DNA of 64,000 nucleotides from Heyndrickxia camelliae (lineage in GTDB: Bacteria; Bacillota; Bacilli; Bacillales; Bacillaceae_C): NCBI RefSeq assembly GCF_002844575.1, contig NZ_PIQO01000001.1:346895-410894 (forward strand). The letters run 5' to 3'. A program made the position numbers and the translations under genes. The notes under the pieces were generated by a model. That model had not been told where the DNA came from. It saw nothing but the letters and a program-made list of their open reading frames with translations, and did no database searches. Below, piece after piece: positions 34,219-44,090 of this stretch. Each line of letters opens with the position of its first letter. Positions within the stretch are counted from its first letter, which is position 1.

Positions 34219-36090
34219 ATGAAAATAACTGAATTATTAACATCTGCAACGATAAAATTAGATGTTCAATCCAAAACAAAAAGTGAAATTATTCATGAAT
34301 TAGTAACCGTCTTAGATGATGCACAGAAATTATATAATAAAGAAGAATATGAAAAGGCAGTTTTGGCACGTGAAGAGCAAAGCACAACAGGGGTTGGGGA
34401 AGGAATAGCGATTCCACATGCGAAAACAGCAGCAGTAAAAACTCCGGCTATTGCCTTCGGTCGTTCAAAAGCAGGTATTGACTATGAGTCATTCGATGGA
34501 CAAGATAGCCATTTATTTTTTATGATTGCTGCAAGTGAAGGAGCGAATAACACTCATTTAGAGGCGTTATCAAAGCTATCCACACTATTAATGAGAAATG
34601 AAATTCGCGAACAATTATTGGCAGCGGAAACAGCAGAAGATATTTTACAAGTTTTTAATAATAGTGAAGAGGAAGAAGCAGAAGAAACTGCTGTTTCTGG
34701 AAATGAAAAAGGATTGGTTTTAGCTGTAACAGCGTGTCCTACTGGTATTGCACACACATATATGGCGGCAGATTCCTTAAAGGAAAAAGCAAAGGAATTA
34801 GGAATTCCGTTTAAGGTAGAAACGAATGGTTCTGGCGGTGCTAAAAATATATTAACTTCTGAGGAAATCGAGAGTGCTGCAGCGATTATTGTAGCAGCTG
34901 ATAAGCAAGTAGAGATGGAACGTTTTAACGGTAAGCATGTGATAGAAGTTCCAGTTGCAGATGGAATTCGCAGACCAAAAGAACTGCTTGAACAAGCAGT
35001 AAGGCAAGATGCACCTATTTACAGAAGTACGGGTGGAAGTAAGGAAAGTGAATCATCACAAAAAGGAAAAAGCAGAAATGGATTTTATAAGCATTTAATG
35101 AATGGTGTTTCAAACATGCTGCCATTTGTAGTCGGTGGAGGTATATTAATTGCTATATCATTCATGTTTGGGATTCATTCAGCTGATCCTCACGATCCAA
35201 GCTATAATAGGTTTGCGGAAGCGTTAAATACAATAGGCGGCGGAAATGCCTTTGGTTTAATGATTCCTGTTTTAGCTGGCTTTATTGCCATGAGTATTGC
35301 AGATAGACCAGGTCTTGCACCGGGTATGGTAGGCGGTTTTATGGCTGCACAAGGAGGTGCTGGGTTCCTGGGAGGCTTAATTGCCGGATTTCTAGCAGGT
35401 TATGTTGTCGTATTATTGAAAAAAGTGTTTTCTAAATTGCCGCAATCACTTGAAGGTATAAAACCAGTATTGCTTTATCCTTTATTTGGTATATTAATTA
35501 CTGGCCTCATTATGTTTTTTGTGATTAACAAGCCATGCAGTATATTTAATCAGTATCTATCTCATGTATTAAATAGCTTAGGAACTGGAAATCTCATGCT
35601 ATTGGGTATTATCCTTGGTGGTATGATGGCGATTGACATGGGTGGTCCACTTAATAAAGCGGCATTTACATTTGGAATTGCCATGATTGACGCTGGCCAA
35701 TACGCACCACATGCAGCAGTTATGGCAGGAGGTATGGTTCCGCCACTTGGAATGGCTCTTGCAACCACGATTTTTAGAAATAAGTTTACTAAGAGTGAAA
35801 AAGATGCAGGTATTACTTGCTATATCATGGGAGCAACTTTTATAACAGAGGGAGCAATTCCATTTGCTGCAGCAGATCCGGTTCGTGTCATCCCATCTGC
35901 AGTAGTTGGTTCCGCTGTTGCTGGAGCATTAACGATGTTTTTCCATATTGGATTACGTGCGCCACATGGAGGAATCTTTGTTATTCCTTTAGTAGATGGA
36001 AATCCATTATTGTATGCATTATCCGTTATTATCGGTGCTTTTATCACAGCAATTTTAGTAGGTTTATTGAAGAAAAAGGTAGTGGAATGA
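34219..36090 (+). CDS. fruA: Fructose-specific PTS enzyme IIABC
   Basis: A protein of 623 residues with three fused domains: IIA at 1-145 (phospho-His in GIAIPHAKTA, residue 67), IIB at about 165-265 (phospho-Cys in ACPTGIAHTYMAADSLK, residue 173) and membrane IIC from about 290 (PFVVGGGILIAISFMFG, MAAQGGAGFLGGLIAGFLAG, FITEGAIPFAAADPVRVIP). It imports fructose and phosphorylates it to fructose 1-phosphate. GAGGTGAGG precedes ATG 34219. The order A-B-C is the standard one. Confidence 0.96.
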   Translation: MKITELLTSATIKLDVQSKTKSEIIHELVTVLDDAQKLYNKEEYEKAVLAREEQSTTGVGEGIAIPHAKTAAVKTPAIAFGRSKAGIDYESFDGQDSHLFFMIAASEGANNTHLEALSKLSTLLMRNEIREQLLAAETAEDILQVFNNSEEEEAEETAVSGNEKGLVLAVTACPTGIAHTYMAADSLKEKAKELGIPFKVETNGSGGAKNILTSEEIESAAAIIVAADKQVEMERFNGKHVIEVPVADGIRRPKELLEQAVRQDAPIYRSTGGSKESESSQKGKSRNGFYKHLMNGVSNMLPFVVGGGILIAISFMFGIHSADPHDPSYNRFAEALNTIGGGNAFGLMIPVLAGFIAMSIADRPGLAPGMVGGFMAAQGGAGFLGGLIAGFLAGYVVVLLKKVFSKLPQSLEGIKPVLLYPLFGILITGLIMFFVINKPCSIFNQYLSHVLNSLGTGNLMLLGIILGGMMAIDMGGPLNKAAFTFGIAMIDAGQYAPHAAVMAGGMVPPLGMALATTIFRNKFTKSEKDAGITCYIMGATFITEGAIPFAAADPVRVIPSAVVGSAVAGALTMFFHIGLRAPHGGIFVIPLVDGNPLLYALSVIIGAFITAILVGLLKKKVVE

Positions 36091-36120
36091 AAAACAAATT
36101 CATAATATAAGAAATTGTCG

Positions 36121-36160
36121 AGAAAAAAGTCACAGAATTTAATCTGTGGCTTTTTTGTTT
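36121..36160 (+). terminator. Terminator of the fructose operon
   Basis: AAAAAAGTCACAGA and TCTGTGGCTTTTTT form a near-perfect stem with one G-U pair around an ATTTAA loop. Confidence 0.9.
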
Positions 36161-36463
36161 CCACTATAGTTCTACAATATAATTTGCGAGATTAGCAGAT
36201 GTTTTTACGAGATAGATAGTAATTATTGAATGTCATGTATTAAAACGATCACTAATTTAATAGAAGAAACGTGATAAAATTGCAAGTATGAAGATGTTAA
36301 ATTATACAAGTATTCCACAAAAATATTAAATTTATTTGAAAATTCGACATTTCTTTTGTAAAGATTTCGTAAATTTTTGTCTAAATATATTCCCAACTGA
36401 AAAAAATCATTTAAAATGGTGAAGGTGATGTTTTTAAAAGAATACATTTTTGGAGGAATATGA
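36161..36463. other. Intergenic region before the phosphate uptake operon
   Basis: About 300 bp of AT-rich DNA without a supported gene. It must hold the promoter of the DUF47/pit operon, but no clean -35/-10 pair or PhoP box array is obvious. Confidence 0.4.
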
Positions 36464-37084
36464 ATGCCGATTATCGAGAAAAAGGATAAATTTTCACTTA
36501 TGTTGGGGAACATAACAACTAATCTAGAAGATAGTGCAAAATTTTTAACAGATTTTACAATTCAAAATGCAGACGATTTAAAAACGCTCTCCACAACGAT
36601 GAAGCATTACGAATCGAAAGGGGATACCCTTATTCACGATATAATCGTAGAGCTGCATAATGCTTTTATTACTCCAATTGACCGCGAAGATATACTTCAA
36701 CTTGCTATGCGGTTAGACGATGTATTAGATGGACTTGATCATACAGCATCTTTAATGGAGTTGTATTCTATTATACGACCTACTGTTTATATAAAAGACT
36801 TTGTGATGGAGTTATATGGAAGCTGTCAAGAAATATCTGCATCCATTCAACTTTTATCAAAGAAAAAGCTTTTGGATATACGTCCTCATGCTATTAGAAT
36901 AAAGGATTATGAATCAAAATGTGATGATATTTTGCGGGCATCCGTGAAAGAATTATTTGAGAAAGAAAAGAACCCGATTACTATCATCCAATATAAGGAG
37001 ATTTATGAAAATTTAGAGCTTATTTCTGACTACTGTCAAGATGTTGCAAATATACTTGAAACCATAATCATGAAAAATGCTTAA
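36464..37084 (+). CDS. DUF47-family phosphate transport regulator (YkaA-like)
   Basis: A PhoU-like all-helical protein of 206 residues. Conserved pieces: HYESKGDTLIHDIIVELHNA, FITPIDREDILQLAMRLDDV, LDGLDHTASLMELY and ESKCDDILRASVKELFEKEK. DUF47 proteins are encoded beside Pit transporters and modulate them. TGGAGG precedes ATG 36464. The pit gene follows after 15 bp, as in the ykaA-pit operon of B. subtilis. Confidence 0.92.
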   Translation: MPIIEKKDKFSLMLGNITTNLEDSAKFLTDFTIQNADDLKTLSTTMKHYESKGDTLIHDIIVELHNAFITPIDREDILQLAMRLDDVLDGLDHTASLMELYSIIRPTVYIKDFVMELYGSCQEISASIQLLSKKKLLDIRPHAIRIKDYESKCDDILRASVKELFEKEKNPITIIQYKEIYENLELISDYCQDVANILETIIMKNA

Positions 37085-37099
37085 GGGGAAACTAGGCGA

Positions 37100-38095
37100 A
37101 TGAATTCAATTTTAATATTAACTATACTTATTGTTATAGGTGCACTTGTGTTTGATTTTATCAACGGATTTCATGATACTGCTAATACCATCGCAACCTC
37201 TGTTTCTACGAAAGCGTTGAAACCAAGACAAGCAATTGTACTTGCGGCGGTGATGAATTTTGTGGGTGCTCTTACCTTTACAGGAGTAGCCAAAACCATT
37301 ACAAGTGATATCGTTGATCCATTCCAGCTTCCAAATGGTGGTGCAGTCATCCTTGCTGCATTATTTTCTGCAATTATATGGAATTTAATCACTTGGTATT
37401 ATGGAATTCCAAGCAGTTCCTCCCATGCCATTATTGGATCAATAGCCGGGGCATCCATTGCTGCTGCAGGATTTGGCGCAATCAAATACCATGGTTTTTT
37501 CAAGATTATTGAAGGGTTGATTATTTCGCCTATTATTGCTTTTGTCATAGGCTATATTATCTATACTATCTTTAAAGTAACTTTGAAAAATCGTAATCTT
37601 GCAAAGACGAATAAACAATTTCGGTGGATTCAAATAGTTACTGCAGCTATTCAATCCTATTCCCATGGTACCAACGATGCTCAGAAATCTATGGGGATTA
37701 TCACGATGGCCCTAATGGCAAATCAGTATGTGACATCTAATGATATCCCTTTTTGGGTACAGTTATCCTGTGCTGCTGCAATGGGACTAGGAACATCTGT
37801 CGGTGGGTGGAAAATTATTAAAACAGTTGGCGGAAAAATCATGAAGATTCGTCCGGTAAATGGAGTTGCTGCTGATTTATCATCTGCACTTATTATTTTT
37901 GGTGCTACTTATATCCACTTACCAGTAAGTTCAACTCATGTTATTTCATCATCCATACTCGGAGTCGGATCTGCCCATCGCATTAAAGGTGTTAAATGGG
38001 GAACCGCACAACGAATTGTGATCACTTGGATTATCACCCTCCCAATATCAGCATTACTTGCTGGCTGTATCTACGGCATCATTCAATTATTTTAA
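37100..38095 (+). CDS. pit: Pit-family inorganic phosphate transporter
   Basis: A protein of 331 residues with about ten helices and the two inverted PiT signatures: FDFINGFHDTANTIATSVST near the N-terminus and SYSHGTNDAQKSMGIIT in the second half. GIPSSSSHAIIGSIAGAS and LPVSSTHVISSSILG are the repeated serine-rich motifs. It imports phosphate with protons or metal cations. GGGGAAAC precedes the ATG. The downstream hairpin at 38104-38144 may stop transcription. Confidence 0.95.
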   Translation: MNSILILTILIVIGALVFDFINGFHDTANTIATSVSTKALKPRQAIVLAAVMNFVGALTFTGVAKTITSDIVDPFQLPNGGAVILAALFSAIIWNLITWYYGIPSSSSHAIIGSIAGASIAAAGFGAIKYHGFFKIIEGLIISPIIAFVIGYIIYTIFKVTLKNRNLAKTNKQFRWIQIVTAAIQSYSHGTNDAQKSMGIITMALMANQYVTSNDIPFWVQLSCAAAMGLGTSVGGWKIIKTVGGKIMKIRPVNGVAADLSSALIIFGATYIHLPVSSTHVISSSILGVGSAHRIKGVKWGTAQRIVITWIITLPISALLAGCIYGIIQLF

Positions 38096-38103
38096 AAACA
38101 AGA

Positions 38104-38144
38104 GGACAGTTCTCAAAACCACTTCTAGTGGGGGGGACTGTCCT
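38104..38144 (+). terminator. Hairpin after pit
   Basis: AGGACAGT and ACTGTCCT enclose a second stem CCACT/AGTGG. No strong T run follows, so the terminator call is tentative. Confidence 0.5.
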
Positions 38145-38266
38145 AATTTGTTATTTGGAGTCAGGCGGCACGTAAGACCTTTCAAATACCTATTATTCAA
38201 ATGCATTTTGATATTCGCTCATAGTATAATAGAATTATGTTTTAGTACTATTGTGAGGAGTTAATT

Positions 38267-40447
38267 ATGAAATTAATCATTGCAGAAAAACCTGACCAAG
38301 GCTTAAAGTTGGCAGCCCCGTTTTCCTATACAAAAAAGGATGGGTATGTGGAAATTCCTCCTAATCAATGGTTTCCAGAAGGGGCATTATTGACTTGGGC
38401 AATTGGTCACCTTTGTGAATTAGTGCCTCCTGAGGAATATGATCCAAAGTGGAAGAAATGGTCCCTCGAAACCTTACCTATAATTCCAAATCATTTTCAA
38501 CATCGGGTTACAAAATCAAAATGGAAACAATTTAACATTATAAAAGGATTTGTGCAGAGAAAAGACATTGATGAAGTCATTATTGCTGGTGATGCAGAGC
38601 GGGAGGGGGAAGCCATTGTTCGTATCATTTTAGAAAAATGCAACAATCGAAAGAAAATGAAACGTCTTTGGATTTCATCCCTAACCCCTAAATCGGTCAT
38701 ACAGGGATTTGAGAATTTATTAGATGAATCAGAGACCAGGAGCATTTATTATGAAGCGCTCAGCAGGGCATGTGCCGATTGGTTAGTTGGGATGAATGCA
38801 TCGAGAGCTTATACGCTTTTACTGCAAAAAAAGGGGATATCCGATGTATTTTCAACTGGACGAGTGCAAACACCTACACTTGCATTAATTGTAAAAAGAG
38901 AACAGGAAATAGAAAATTTTAAATCAGAACCATTTTGGGAAGTTCTTGCCACCTTTCATTTTGATGGGAAAAAATACAGTGGAAAATGGCATAAAGATGG
39001 GGAATTTCGCTTACATGATGAATCCATGGCAAATAAAATTGCTGATTTTTGTAAAGGGAAGGAAGCAATTATTTCAGCTATTGAAAAGGAAAGAAAAGAA
39101 TTTCAGCCACCGTTATTCTTTAATTTATCAGCATTGCAAGCAACCGCTAATAAGCTGTTTAAATTCTCTCCGAAACAAACCCTTGATATCGCCCAGAAGT
39201 TGTATGTAAAGGGGATCATTTCTTATCCGCGCAGTGATTCAAGTTTCGTTACAAAAGAAGAGGCAGCAAGCTTTCCGGAAATACTGCAAAAGATAAGTAA
39301 GTTCGAACAATTCAAAGACTATTTCCCATTGCCAAAATCATCTATCATCAATAATTCTCGATATGTAAATGCTAAAAAGGTGACGGATCACTATGCGATT
39401 ATTCCAACCGAACAAGTAGTAAATCCATCGAAAATGTCTGCGGAGGAAGAAAAAATATACTCGCTTATCGTAGAGCGTCTCATTGCAGCACATTATGAAA
39501 AAGCAATCTTTGATTATACTACGATACACACATTGGTGGAAAATAGAGCAACTTTTATATCAAAAGGAAAAGAACAGATTCAGGAAGGCTGGAGAGCGGT
39601 TATTTATAAAAGGAATTCTAACCAGAAAGCGGATATTAATGAAGAGGAACAGGATTTACCACCTTTGCAGCAAGGTGAAAAAGGGATTGTCAAATCTATT
39701 AAAGTAAAGAGCGGAAAAACGCAGCCACCTAAGAGATATACAGAAGGACAATTGATTACACTAATGAAAACAGCTGGAAAATATTTGGAAAACGAGGAAC
39801 TTATAAAGGTATTGAATAAGACAGAAGGCTTAGGAACAGAAGCAACTCGTGCGGGAATTATTGGTGTTTTAAAAGACAGAAAATATATAGAGGTAAAGAA
39901 GAACCAAGTTTTTGCAACGAGTAAAGGAATTCTGTTGATTGAATCAATGGGAAATAGTTTATTAGCTTCACCGGAAATGACAGCCAAATGGGAACAAAGA
40001 CTGCATGAAATTGGTGAGGGAAAAGCTTCACCGCAACATTTTCTTGAACAAGCAAAGAAGTTATCATTGAAATTAATACATGATGCAAAAGTGAATAGTG
40101 AAGATTGGGACTTTAGTCATGTTGATTTGACGAAATTTCAAAAAAGTAAATCCGCTAGAAACGGAAAAAAGATTGGAACAAAATTGGGTAAATGTAAGAA
40201 ATGCAATGGTGATGTCGTTGATAAGGGCAAGTTTTTCGGATGCTCCAATTACAATTCCACGAAATGCGATTTTACCATTTCTAAAAAAATATTAGGTAGA
40301 TCTATCTCCCAAACAAATATAAAGAAACTGTTAAGTGAAGGCAGTACTGATTTTATTAAAGGTTTTAAAAAAGATGGGAAGGAATTTACAGCAAAATTAG
40401 AATGGAAGGATAATAAAATTAACTTTTTATTTCATAACGAAAAATGA
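38267..40447 (+). CDS. topB: DNA topoisomerase III
   Basis: A protein of 726 residues, the usual TopB length. The TOPRIM domain holds LIIAEKPDQGLKLAAPF and the acidic triad region IIAGDAEREGEAIV. FSTGRVQTPTLALIVKRE and the active-site tyrosine in KGIISYPRSDSSFVT are conserved. A C-terminal zinc ribbon (CKKCNGDVVDKGKFFGCSNY...C) is present at about 645-675. It relaxes and decatenates DNA in the cytosol. GTGAGGAG precedes ATG 38267. Confidence 0.96.
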   Translation: MKLIIAEKPDQGLKLAAPFSYTKKDGYVEIPPNQWFPEGALLTWAIGHLCELVPPEEYDPKWKKWSLETLPIIPNHFQHRVTKSKWKQFNIIKGFVQRKDIDEVIIAGDAEREGEAIVRIILEKCNNRKKMKRLWISSLTPKSVIQGFENLLDESETRSIYYEALSRACADWLVGMNASRAYTLLLQKKGISDVFSTGRVQTPTLALIVKREQEIENFKSEPFWEVLATFHFDGKKYSGKWHKDGEFRLHDESMANKIADFCKGKEAIISAIEKERKEFQPPLFFNLSALQATANKLFKFSPKQTLDIAQKLYVKGIISYPRSDSSFVTKEEAASFPEILQKISKFEQFKDYFPLPKSSIINNSRYVNAKKVTDHYAIIPTEQVVNPSKMSAEEEKIYSLIVERLIAAHYEKAIFDYTTIHTLVENRATFISKGKEQIQEGWRAVIYKRNSNQKADINEEEQDLPPLQQGEKGIVKSIKVKSGKTQPPKRYTEGQLITLMKTAGKYLENEELIKVLNKTEGLGTEATRAGIIGVLKDRKYIEVKKNQVFATSKGILLIESMGNSLLASPEMTAKWEQRLHEIGEGKASPQHFLEQAKKLSLKLIHDAKVNSEDWDFSHVDLTKFQKSKSARNGKKIGTKLGKCKKCNGDVVDKGKFFGCSNYNSTKCDFTISKKILGRSISQTNIKKLLSEGSTDFIKGFKKDGKEFTAKLEWKDNKINFLFHNEK

Positions 40448-40449
40448 GT

Positions 40450-40623
40450 TTAGTTCAATTTACTATTTTTTTTATTCCCTTTTAATTTTTTTATTATATC
40501 GATAGATAAAAACAAAAGGTAAATACTGATAGAAATTCCGAAGCCTATATAGGACATAATTAATTTATTGCTCAGAAAGAACTGATTAATGGTATTGGAA
40601 ATTTCAAATATTAAATGTTTCAT
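40450..40623 (-). CDS. Small membrane protein, 57 residues
   Basis: The frame reads MKHLIFEISNTINQFFLSNK, LIMSYIGFGISISIYLLFLS, then a Lys/Asn-rich tail (IKKLKGNKKNSKLN). One membrane helix spans about 21-44. GGGAGG lies ten bases before the ATG. It converges on topB with only 2 bp between stop codons. No family recognised. Confidence 0.65.
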   Translation of the reverse strand: MKHLIFEISNTINQFFLSNKLIMSYIGFGISISIYLLFLSIDIIKKLKGNKKNSKLN

Positions 40624-40739
40624 TCTTATTCATCCTCCCTGATGCAATAGTTTGGTTCAAATCAAAAATATTATTCACAGAAATTGGGAGAAAATAAGAA
40701 AATTTTATTTCAAACAAGTACGATAGGTAAATTGTTACA

Positions 40740-40776
40740 AAATAATAGGAAGCATTATGAATGCTTCCTATTAAAT
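40740..40776 (-). terminator. Terminator of the YjcZ-like gene
   Basis: AATAGGAAGCATT 40744-40756 pairs perfectly with AATGCTTCCTATT 40760-40772, loop ATG. On the minus strand it runs into ATTTTG. Confidence 0.75.
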
Positions 40777-40807
40777 AAAGGTAAGGAGCTAAAACATGAG
40801 GTGAGTT

Positions 40808-40915
40808 TTAGTACATTCCTCCACCAACATATGAGGTACCCACAATAATTAATAGGATAAACAAAACTACAATTAACGCGAAGCCTGCACCCATTCCGCC
40901 GCCATAATTTGACAT
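40808..40915 (-). CDS. YjcZ-family sporulation peptide, 35 residues
   Basis: The frame reads [35 protein letters not shown]. The Tyr/Gly-rich ends around a single hydrophobic helix, and the [15 protein letters not shown] core, are characteristic of the YjcZ family of tiny Bacillus sporulation-associated membrane peptides. GGAGGTGAAGG precedes the ATG at 40915. A late-sporulation -10 box lies 27 bp upstream of the start. Confidence 0.9.
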   Translation of the reverse strand: MSNYGGGMGAGFALIVVLFILLIIVGTSYVGGGMY

Positions 40916-40942
40916 AACCTTCACCTCCTTACAGCTTTAATA

Positions 40943-40951
40943 TACGGTATG
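40943..40951 (-). promoter_or_regulatory. SigK/SigE-like -10 box of the YjcZ gene
   Basis: The minus strand reads CATACCGTA, a perfect CATANNNTA. The -35 (AC) is less clear. It supports expression in the mother cell late in sporulation. Confidence 0.5.
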
Positions 40952-41353
40952 ATGAGTGTTTTAAATTGCGTGGACAAATACTCCATAAATGAAAAATGGA
41001 TAAAATACTTAGAATAAATTGTTTCAGAAACAGCACATTTTAGGAAATGATATCATTTATTTTAGAAAATACCTCAATTTTCTATTGCCGAATACCATTT
41101 TTCAGATTAAAATGATATGGTTATAAAGTTTCATACTACAATTTCTGTTGTAGCGCTTTGTCGAAAAACAAAAGATTTTCTTTTTGTTTTTTCTTTGTTT
41201 ATTAATTGAAAAAAAAATGTAACATGTTTATAGTATTTATATGCCGTATTTATTCCTGTAATTTTCTGTCATTGCAGGCGGTTAGGGTTACACTAAAATT
41301 GGTTTTTGAATTAGTGTAATTACCTTAGATTTGTATTAAAAAGAGGTGCAAAA
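40952..41353. other. Upstream region of the LtaS-type gene
   Basis: No gene is supported. The region has long A/T tracts near 41165-41220 and the inverted repeat at 41288-41319 listed separately. No clear promoter core is found. Confidence 0.4.
41288..41319. promoter_or_regulatory. Perfect 9-bp inverted repeat upstream of ltaS
   Basis: TTACACTAA 41288-41296 and TTAGTGTAA 41311-41319, spaced 14 bp, 35 bp before the start codon. It could be an operator or a 5'-leader hairpin; no T run follows directly. Confidence 0.55.
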
Positions 41354-43285
41354 ATGAAAAACTTGCTATTAAAATGCCAAAGTGTATTAAATAAACATCT
41401 TGGTTTTTTCTTTTTAGCCGTAATATTATTTTGGTTAAAAACCTATGTAGGATATGTTAATGAATTTCATTTAGGAATTAGTAATTCACTGCAAAAGTTT
41501 CTATTGTTTATTAATCCAATTAGTTCAGCTGTATTCTTTTTGGGACTTGCATTATTTGCTAAGGGAAGAAGAGCATATATTTGGATTATTATTTTGAACT
41601 TTTTAATGTCGTTCTTATTATATGCAAATATCGTATATTACCGATTTTTTAGTGACTTTATTACCATTCCAACGCTTACACAAACAAAAAACTTTGGTGA
41701 TTTAGGTGGGAGTGTGCTAGCACTGTTAAGACCGCACGACCCAATTTATTTCCTTGATACGATCATTTTAATTGTTCTTGTAGCATTTAAATTAGTTAAG
41801 CCTGAGCCAATTCGCTTAGGACGCAGAAAAGTATTGTCTGTATTTGCACTTGCTATCTTGGCTTTTTGTGTGAATTTAGGGCTTGCTGAAAAGGATCGTC
41901 CAGAACTGCTTTCCAGAACATTTGATAGAAATTACTTAGTGAAATATTTAGGAACGTATAACTTTACTATTTATGATGCTATTCAAAATACAAAAACATC
42001 TGCGCAAAAAGCATTTGCTGACAGCAGTGATATGACCGAGGTACGCAATTATGTGAAAGCTGAATATGCTGAACCAAATCCCAAATTATTTGGTAAGGGG
42101 AAAGGCATGAATGTTATCTATATACATCTTGAGTCTTTCCAAAACTTTTTAATTAATTATAAGTTAAATGGGGAAGAAGTTACCCCATTCATCAATTCTT
42201 TTACTAAAGACAAAAATACATTTTACTTTGATAACTTCTTTCATCAAACAGGACAAGGTAAGACATCCGATGCTGAGTTTATGTTAGAAAACTCGTTATT
42301 CGGTCTACCTCAAGGATCGGTACTTACAACCAAAGCGTTAAACACGTTCCAAGCAATGCCTGCTATTATGGACCAAAGAGGATACACAACAGCTGTATTC
42401 CATGGAAACTATAAAACATTTTGGAACCGTGATGAGGCATATAAATCATTTGGTTACGACAAGTTCTTTGATGCAAGCTACTATGATATGAATGATAATG
42501 ATGTTTTGAACTATGGATTGAAGGATAAACCATTCTTTAAGGAATCTATTCCATTGTTAGAAACATTAAAGCAGCCGTTTTATGCTAAATTTATTACTTT
42601 ATCGAACCATTTCCCTTATCCAATAGCGAGCAATGAAGCAACAATTGGACCAGATAATACTGGTGATAGTTCGGTCGATAGATATTTCCAAACTGCGAGA
42701 TATCTAGATGAAGCAGTCAAAGGATTTATCGATTACCTGAAGCAATCTGGTTTATATGATAATTCCATTATTATTATGTATGGTGACCATTATGGAATTT
42801 CAGAAAATCATAATAAAGCCATGTCACAAGTTATGGGCAAGAAAATTAATGAATTCGAAAATGCTCAGTTACAACGTGTCCCATTGATTATTCACGTACC
42901 AGGTGCAAAAGGTGGAGTTATGCATCAATACGGGGGAGAAATCGACCTCTTACCTACACTTGAGCATATATTAGGAATTGATACAAAGGACTATATTCAA
43001 TTTGGTACAGACCTATTTTCAAAGGATCATTCGCAAGTCGTACCTTTCCGCAATGGAAGCTTTATAACACCAACTGTAACCTCGGTTAATGGAAAGTACT
43101 ACGATACAAAAACTGGCTTACGTATCGAAAAAAATGATGAAATTAAAAAAGATGAACAAATGGTTCAAACAAAGCTGCAGCTATCTGATAAGGTAGTTTA
43201 CGGAGATTTATTGAGATTCTATACACCAGATGGCTTTACACCAGTAGATCGTTCAAAATATAACTATAATCACAGTAATAAATAA
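41354..43285 (+). CDS. ltaS: Lipoteichoic acid synthase (LtaS family)
   Basis: A protein of 643 residues. Five N-terminal membrane helices lie within about residues 15-195. The extracellular sulfatase-fold domain begins near 245: YIHLESFQNFLINYKLNG (metal Glu), TGQGKTSDAEFMLENS (catalytic Thr), AVFHGNYKTFWNRDEAYKSF, TLSNHFPYPI and MYGDHYGISENHNKAM (metal Asp/His). It polymerises glycerol phosphate from phosphatidylglycerol on the outer membrane face. B. subtilis has four paralogues (LtaS, YfnI, YqgS, YvgJ); which one this matches cannot be decided here. RBS AAGAGGTG. Confidence 0.92.
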   Translation: MKNLLLKCQSVLNKHLGFFFLAVILFWLKTYVGYVNEFHLGISNSLQKFLLFINPISSAVFFLGLALFAKGRRAYIWIIILNFLMSFLLYANIVYYRFFSDFITIPTLTQTKNFGDLGGSVLALLRPHDPIYFLDTIILIVLVAFKLVKPEPIRLGRRKVLSVFALAILAFCVNLGLAEKDRPELLSRTFDRNYLVKYLGTYNFTIYDAIQNTKTSAQKAFADSSDMTEVRNYVKAEYAEPNPKLFGKGKGMNVIYIHLESFQNFLINYKLNGEEVTPFINSFTKDKNTFYFDNFFHQTGQGKTSDAEFMLENSLFGLPQGSVLTTKALNTFQAMPAIMDQRGYTTAVFHGNYKTFWNRDEAYKSFGYDKFFDASYYDMNDNDVLNYGLKDKPFFKESIPLLETLKQPFYAKFITLSNHFPYPIASNEATIGPDNTGDSSVDRYFQTARYLDEAVKGFIDYLKQSGLYDNSIIIMYGDHYGISENHNKAMSQVMGKKINEFENAQLQRVPLIIHVPGAKGGVMHQYGGEIDLLPTLEHILGIDTKDYIQFGTDLFSKDHSQVVPFRNGSFITPTVTSVNGKYYDTKTGLRIEKNDEIKKDEQMVQTKLQLSDKVVYGDLLRFYTPDGFTPVDRSKYNYNHSNK

Positions 43286-43296
43286 TTTAGAATACA

Positions 43297-43346
43297 TTTA
43301 AAAGAAAGGCTGACTACCTAGTTTAAAGGAGTCAGCCTTTCTTTTA
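43297..43346. terminator. Strong bidirectional terminator
   Basis: AAAAGAAAGGCTGACT 43300-43315 pairs perfectly with AGTCAGCCTTTCTTTT 43330-43345. It serves ltaS and the convergent YndM-like gene, whose stop lies in the right arm. Confidence 0.95.
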
Positions 43347-43799
43347 TTTTTCCTCGGTATCCTTATTCTTTTTTATATTCGGATGAAGCTCTTCTGAAGA
43401 CTCGGTTTGAAATCTTGTCCGCGAAGGAGTATAGTAATACGTTTGTTTTTCATGTATAAATGTTTTTAATAAATACATGTGGTAAAAAAATTCAAATGCA
43501 GCGATTGCGATGGCACCAATTAACGAGCTGTAATAGAGAAGAAGCGTATGATAATCCAGGCTGTATGCATTTAGACCCCAAATCACAGCAAATGCTGTAG
43601 CTAAATCAACTCCGGTTGCAACTATATTATTGGACCGTGGCAATATTATGAGGTCACCAATAATATAAGATATAGTTCCAAGTACAATTGTAATGAGCAA
43701 TACTCTGCCAAAAGACATATTATAACCAAGGCCCAGGATAGCGTATAAAAGAATAAAAGCACCTAGACCTTTTATACCGATAGATAATAAGCGTTTCAT
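43344..43799 (-). CDS. YndM-family (DUF2512) membrane protein
   Basis: About 151 residues, four membrane helices: LLSIGIKGLGAFILLYAILG, GRVLLITIVLGTISYIIGDL, VDLATAFAVIWGLN and LIGAIAIAAFEFFYHMYLL. A charged cytosolic tail follows. The motif DLIILPRSNNIVATGVDL is typical of the family. The ATG at 43799 has AAGGGG upstream; the longer frame to 43844 has no site. Function unknown. Confidence 0.85.
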   Translation of the reverse strand: MKRLLSIGIKGLGAFILLYAILGLGYNMSFGRVLLITIVLGTISYIIGDLIILPRSNNIVATGVDLATAFAVIWGLNAYSLDYHTLLLYYSSLIGAIAIAAFEFFYHMYLLKTFIHEKQTYYYTPSRTRFQTESSEELHPNIKKNKDTEEK

Positions 43800-43962
43800 T
43801 ATTTTAGTAACCCCTTTTTTCAAAATATGTGAAGCGTAACCCATTTATAATTTTTACTTTAAGTTTTAACAATATACATCATACAGAGAACTGTTTTGAT
43901 ATAAATTATCGCTATCTGTCATAATCTAGCGTCATCAAATTAGCTGTAACGAAGGGAGTATT

Positions 43963-43998
43963 TTGTCTAAAAGCGGATTCAGACTTGAAGATGAATAA
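43963..43998 (+). CDS. Possible 11-residue peptide
   Basis: GAAGGGAG at 43951-43958 precedes TTG 43963, giving MSKSGFRLEDE and a stop. The binding site is strong but the frame is too short to judge by sequence. It may be a leader peptide or chance. Confidence 0.25.
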   Translation: MSKSGFRLEDE

Positions 43999-44090
43999 AA
44001 TACTTATTCCGTTTTCTTTTATAAATGCCACAAGGTTTCGGAGAAAAGTATTTGTATATAGATCTAGATGTAAAATTAAGTGTTTGCACG

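Noticed and set aside
35817-36110. 97-codon frame rich in Cys and Arg inside fruA
   Set aside because: Shadow of fruA in another frame; composition is unnatural.
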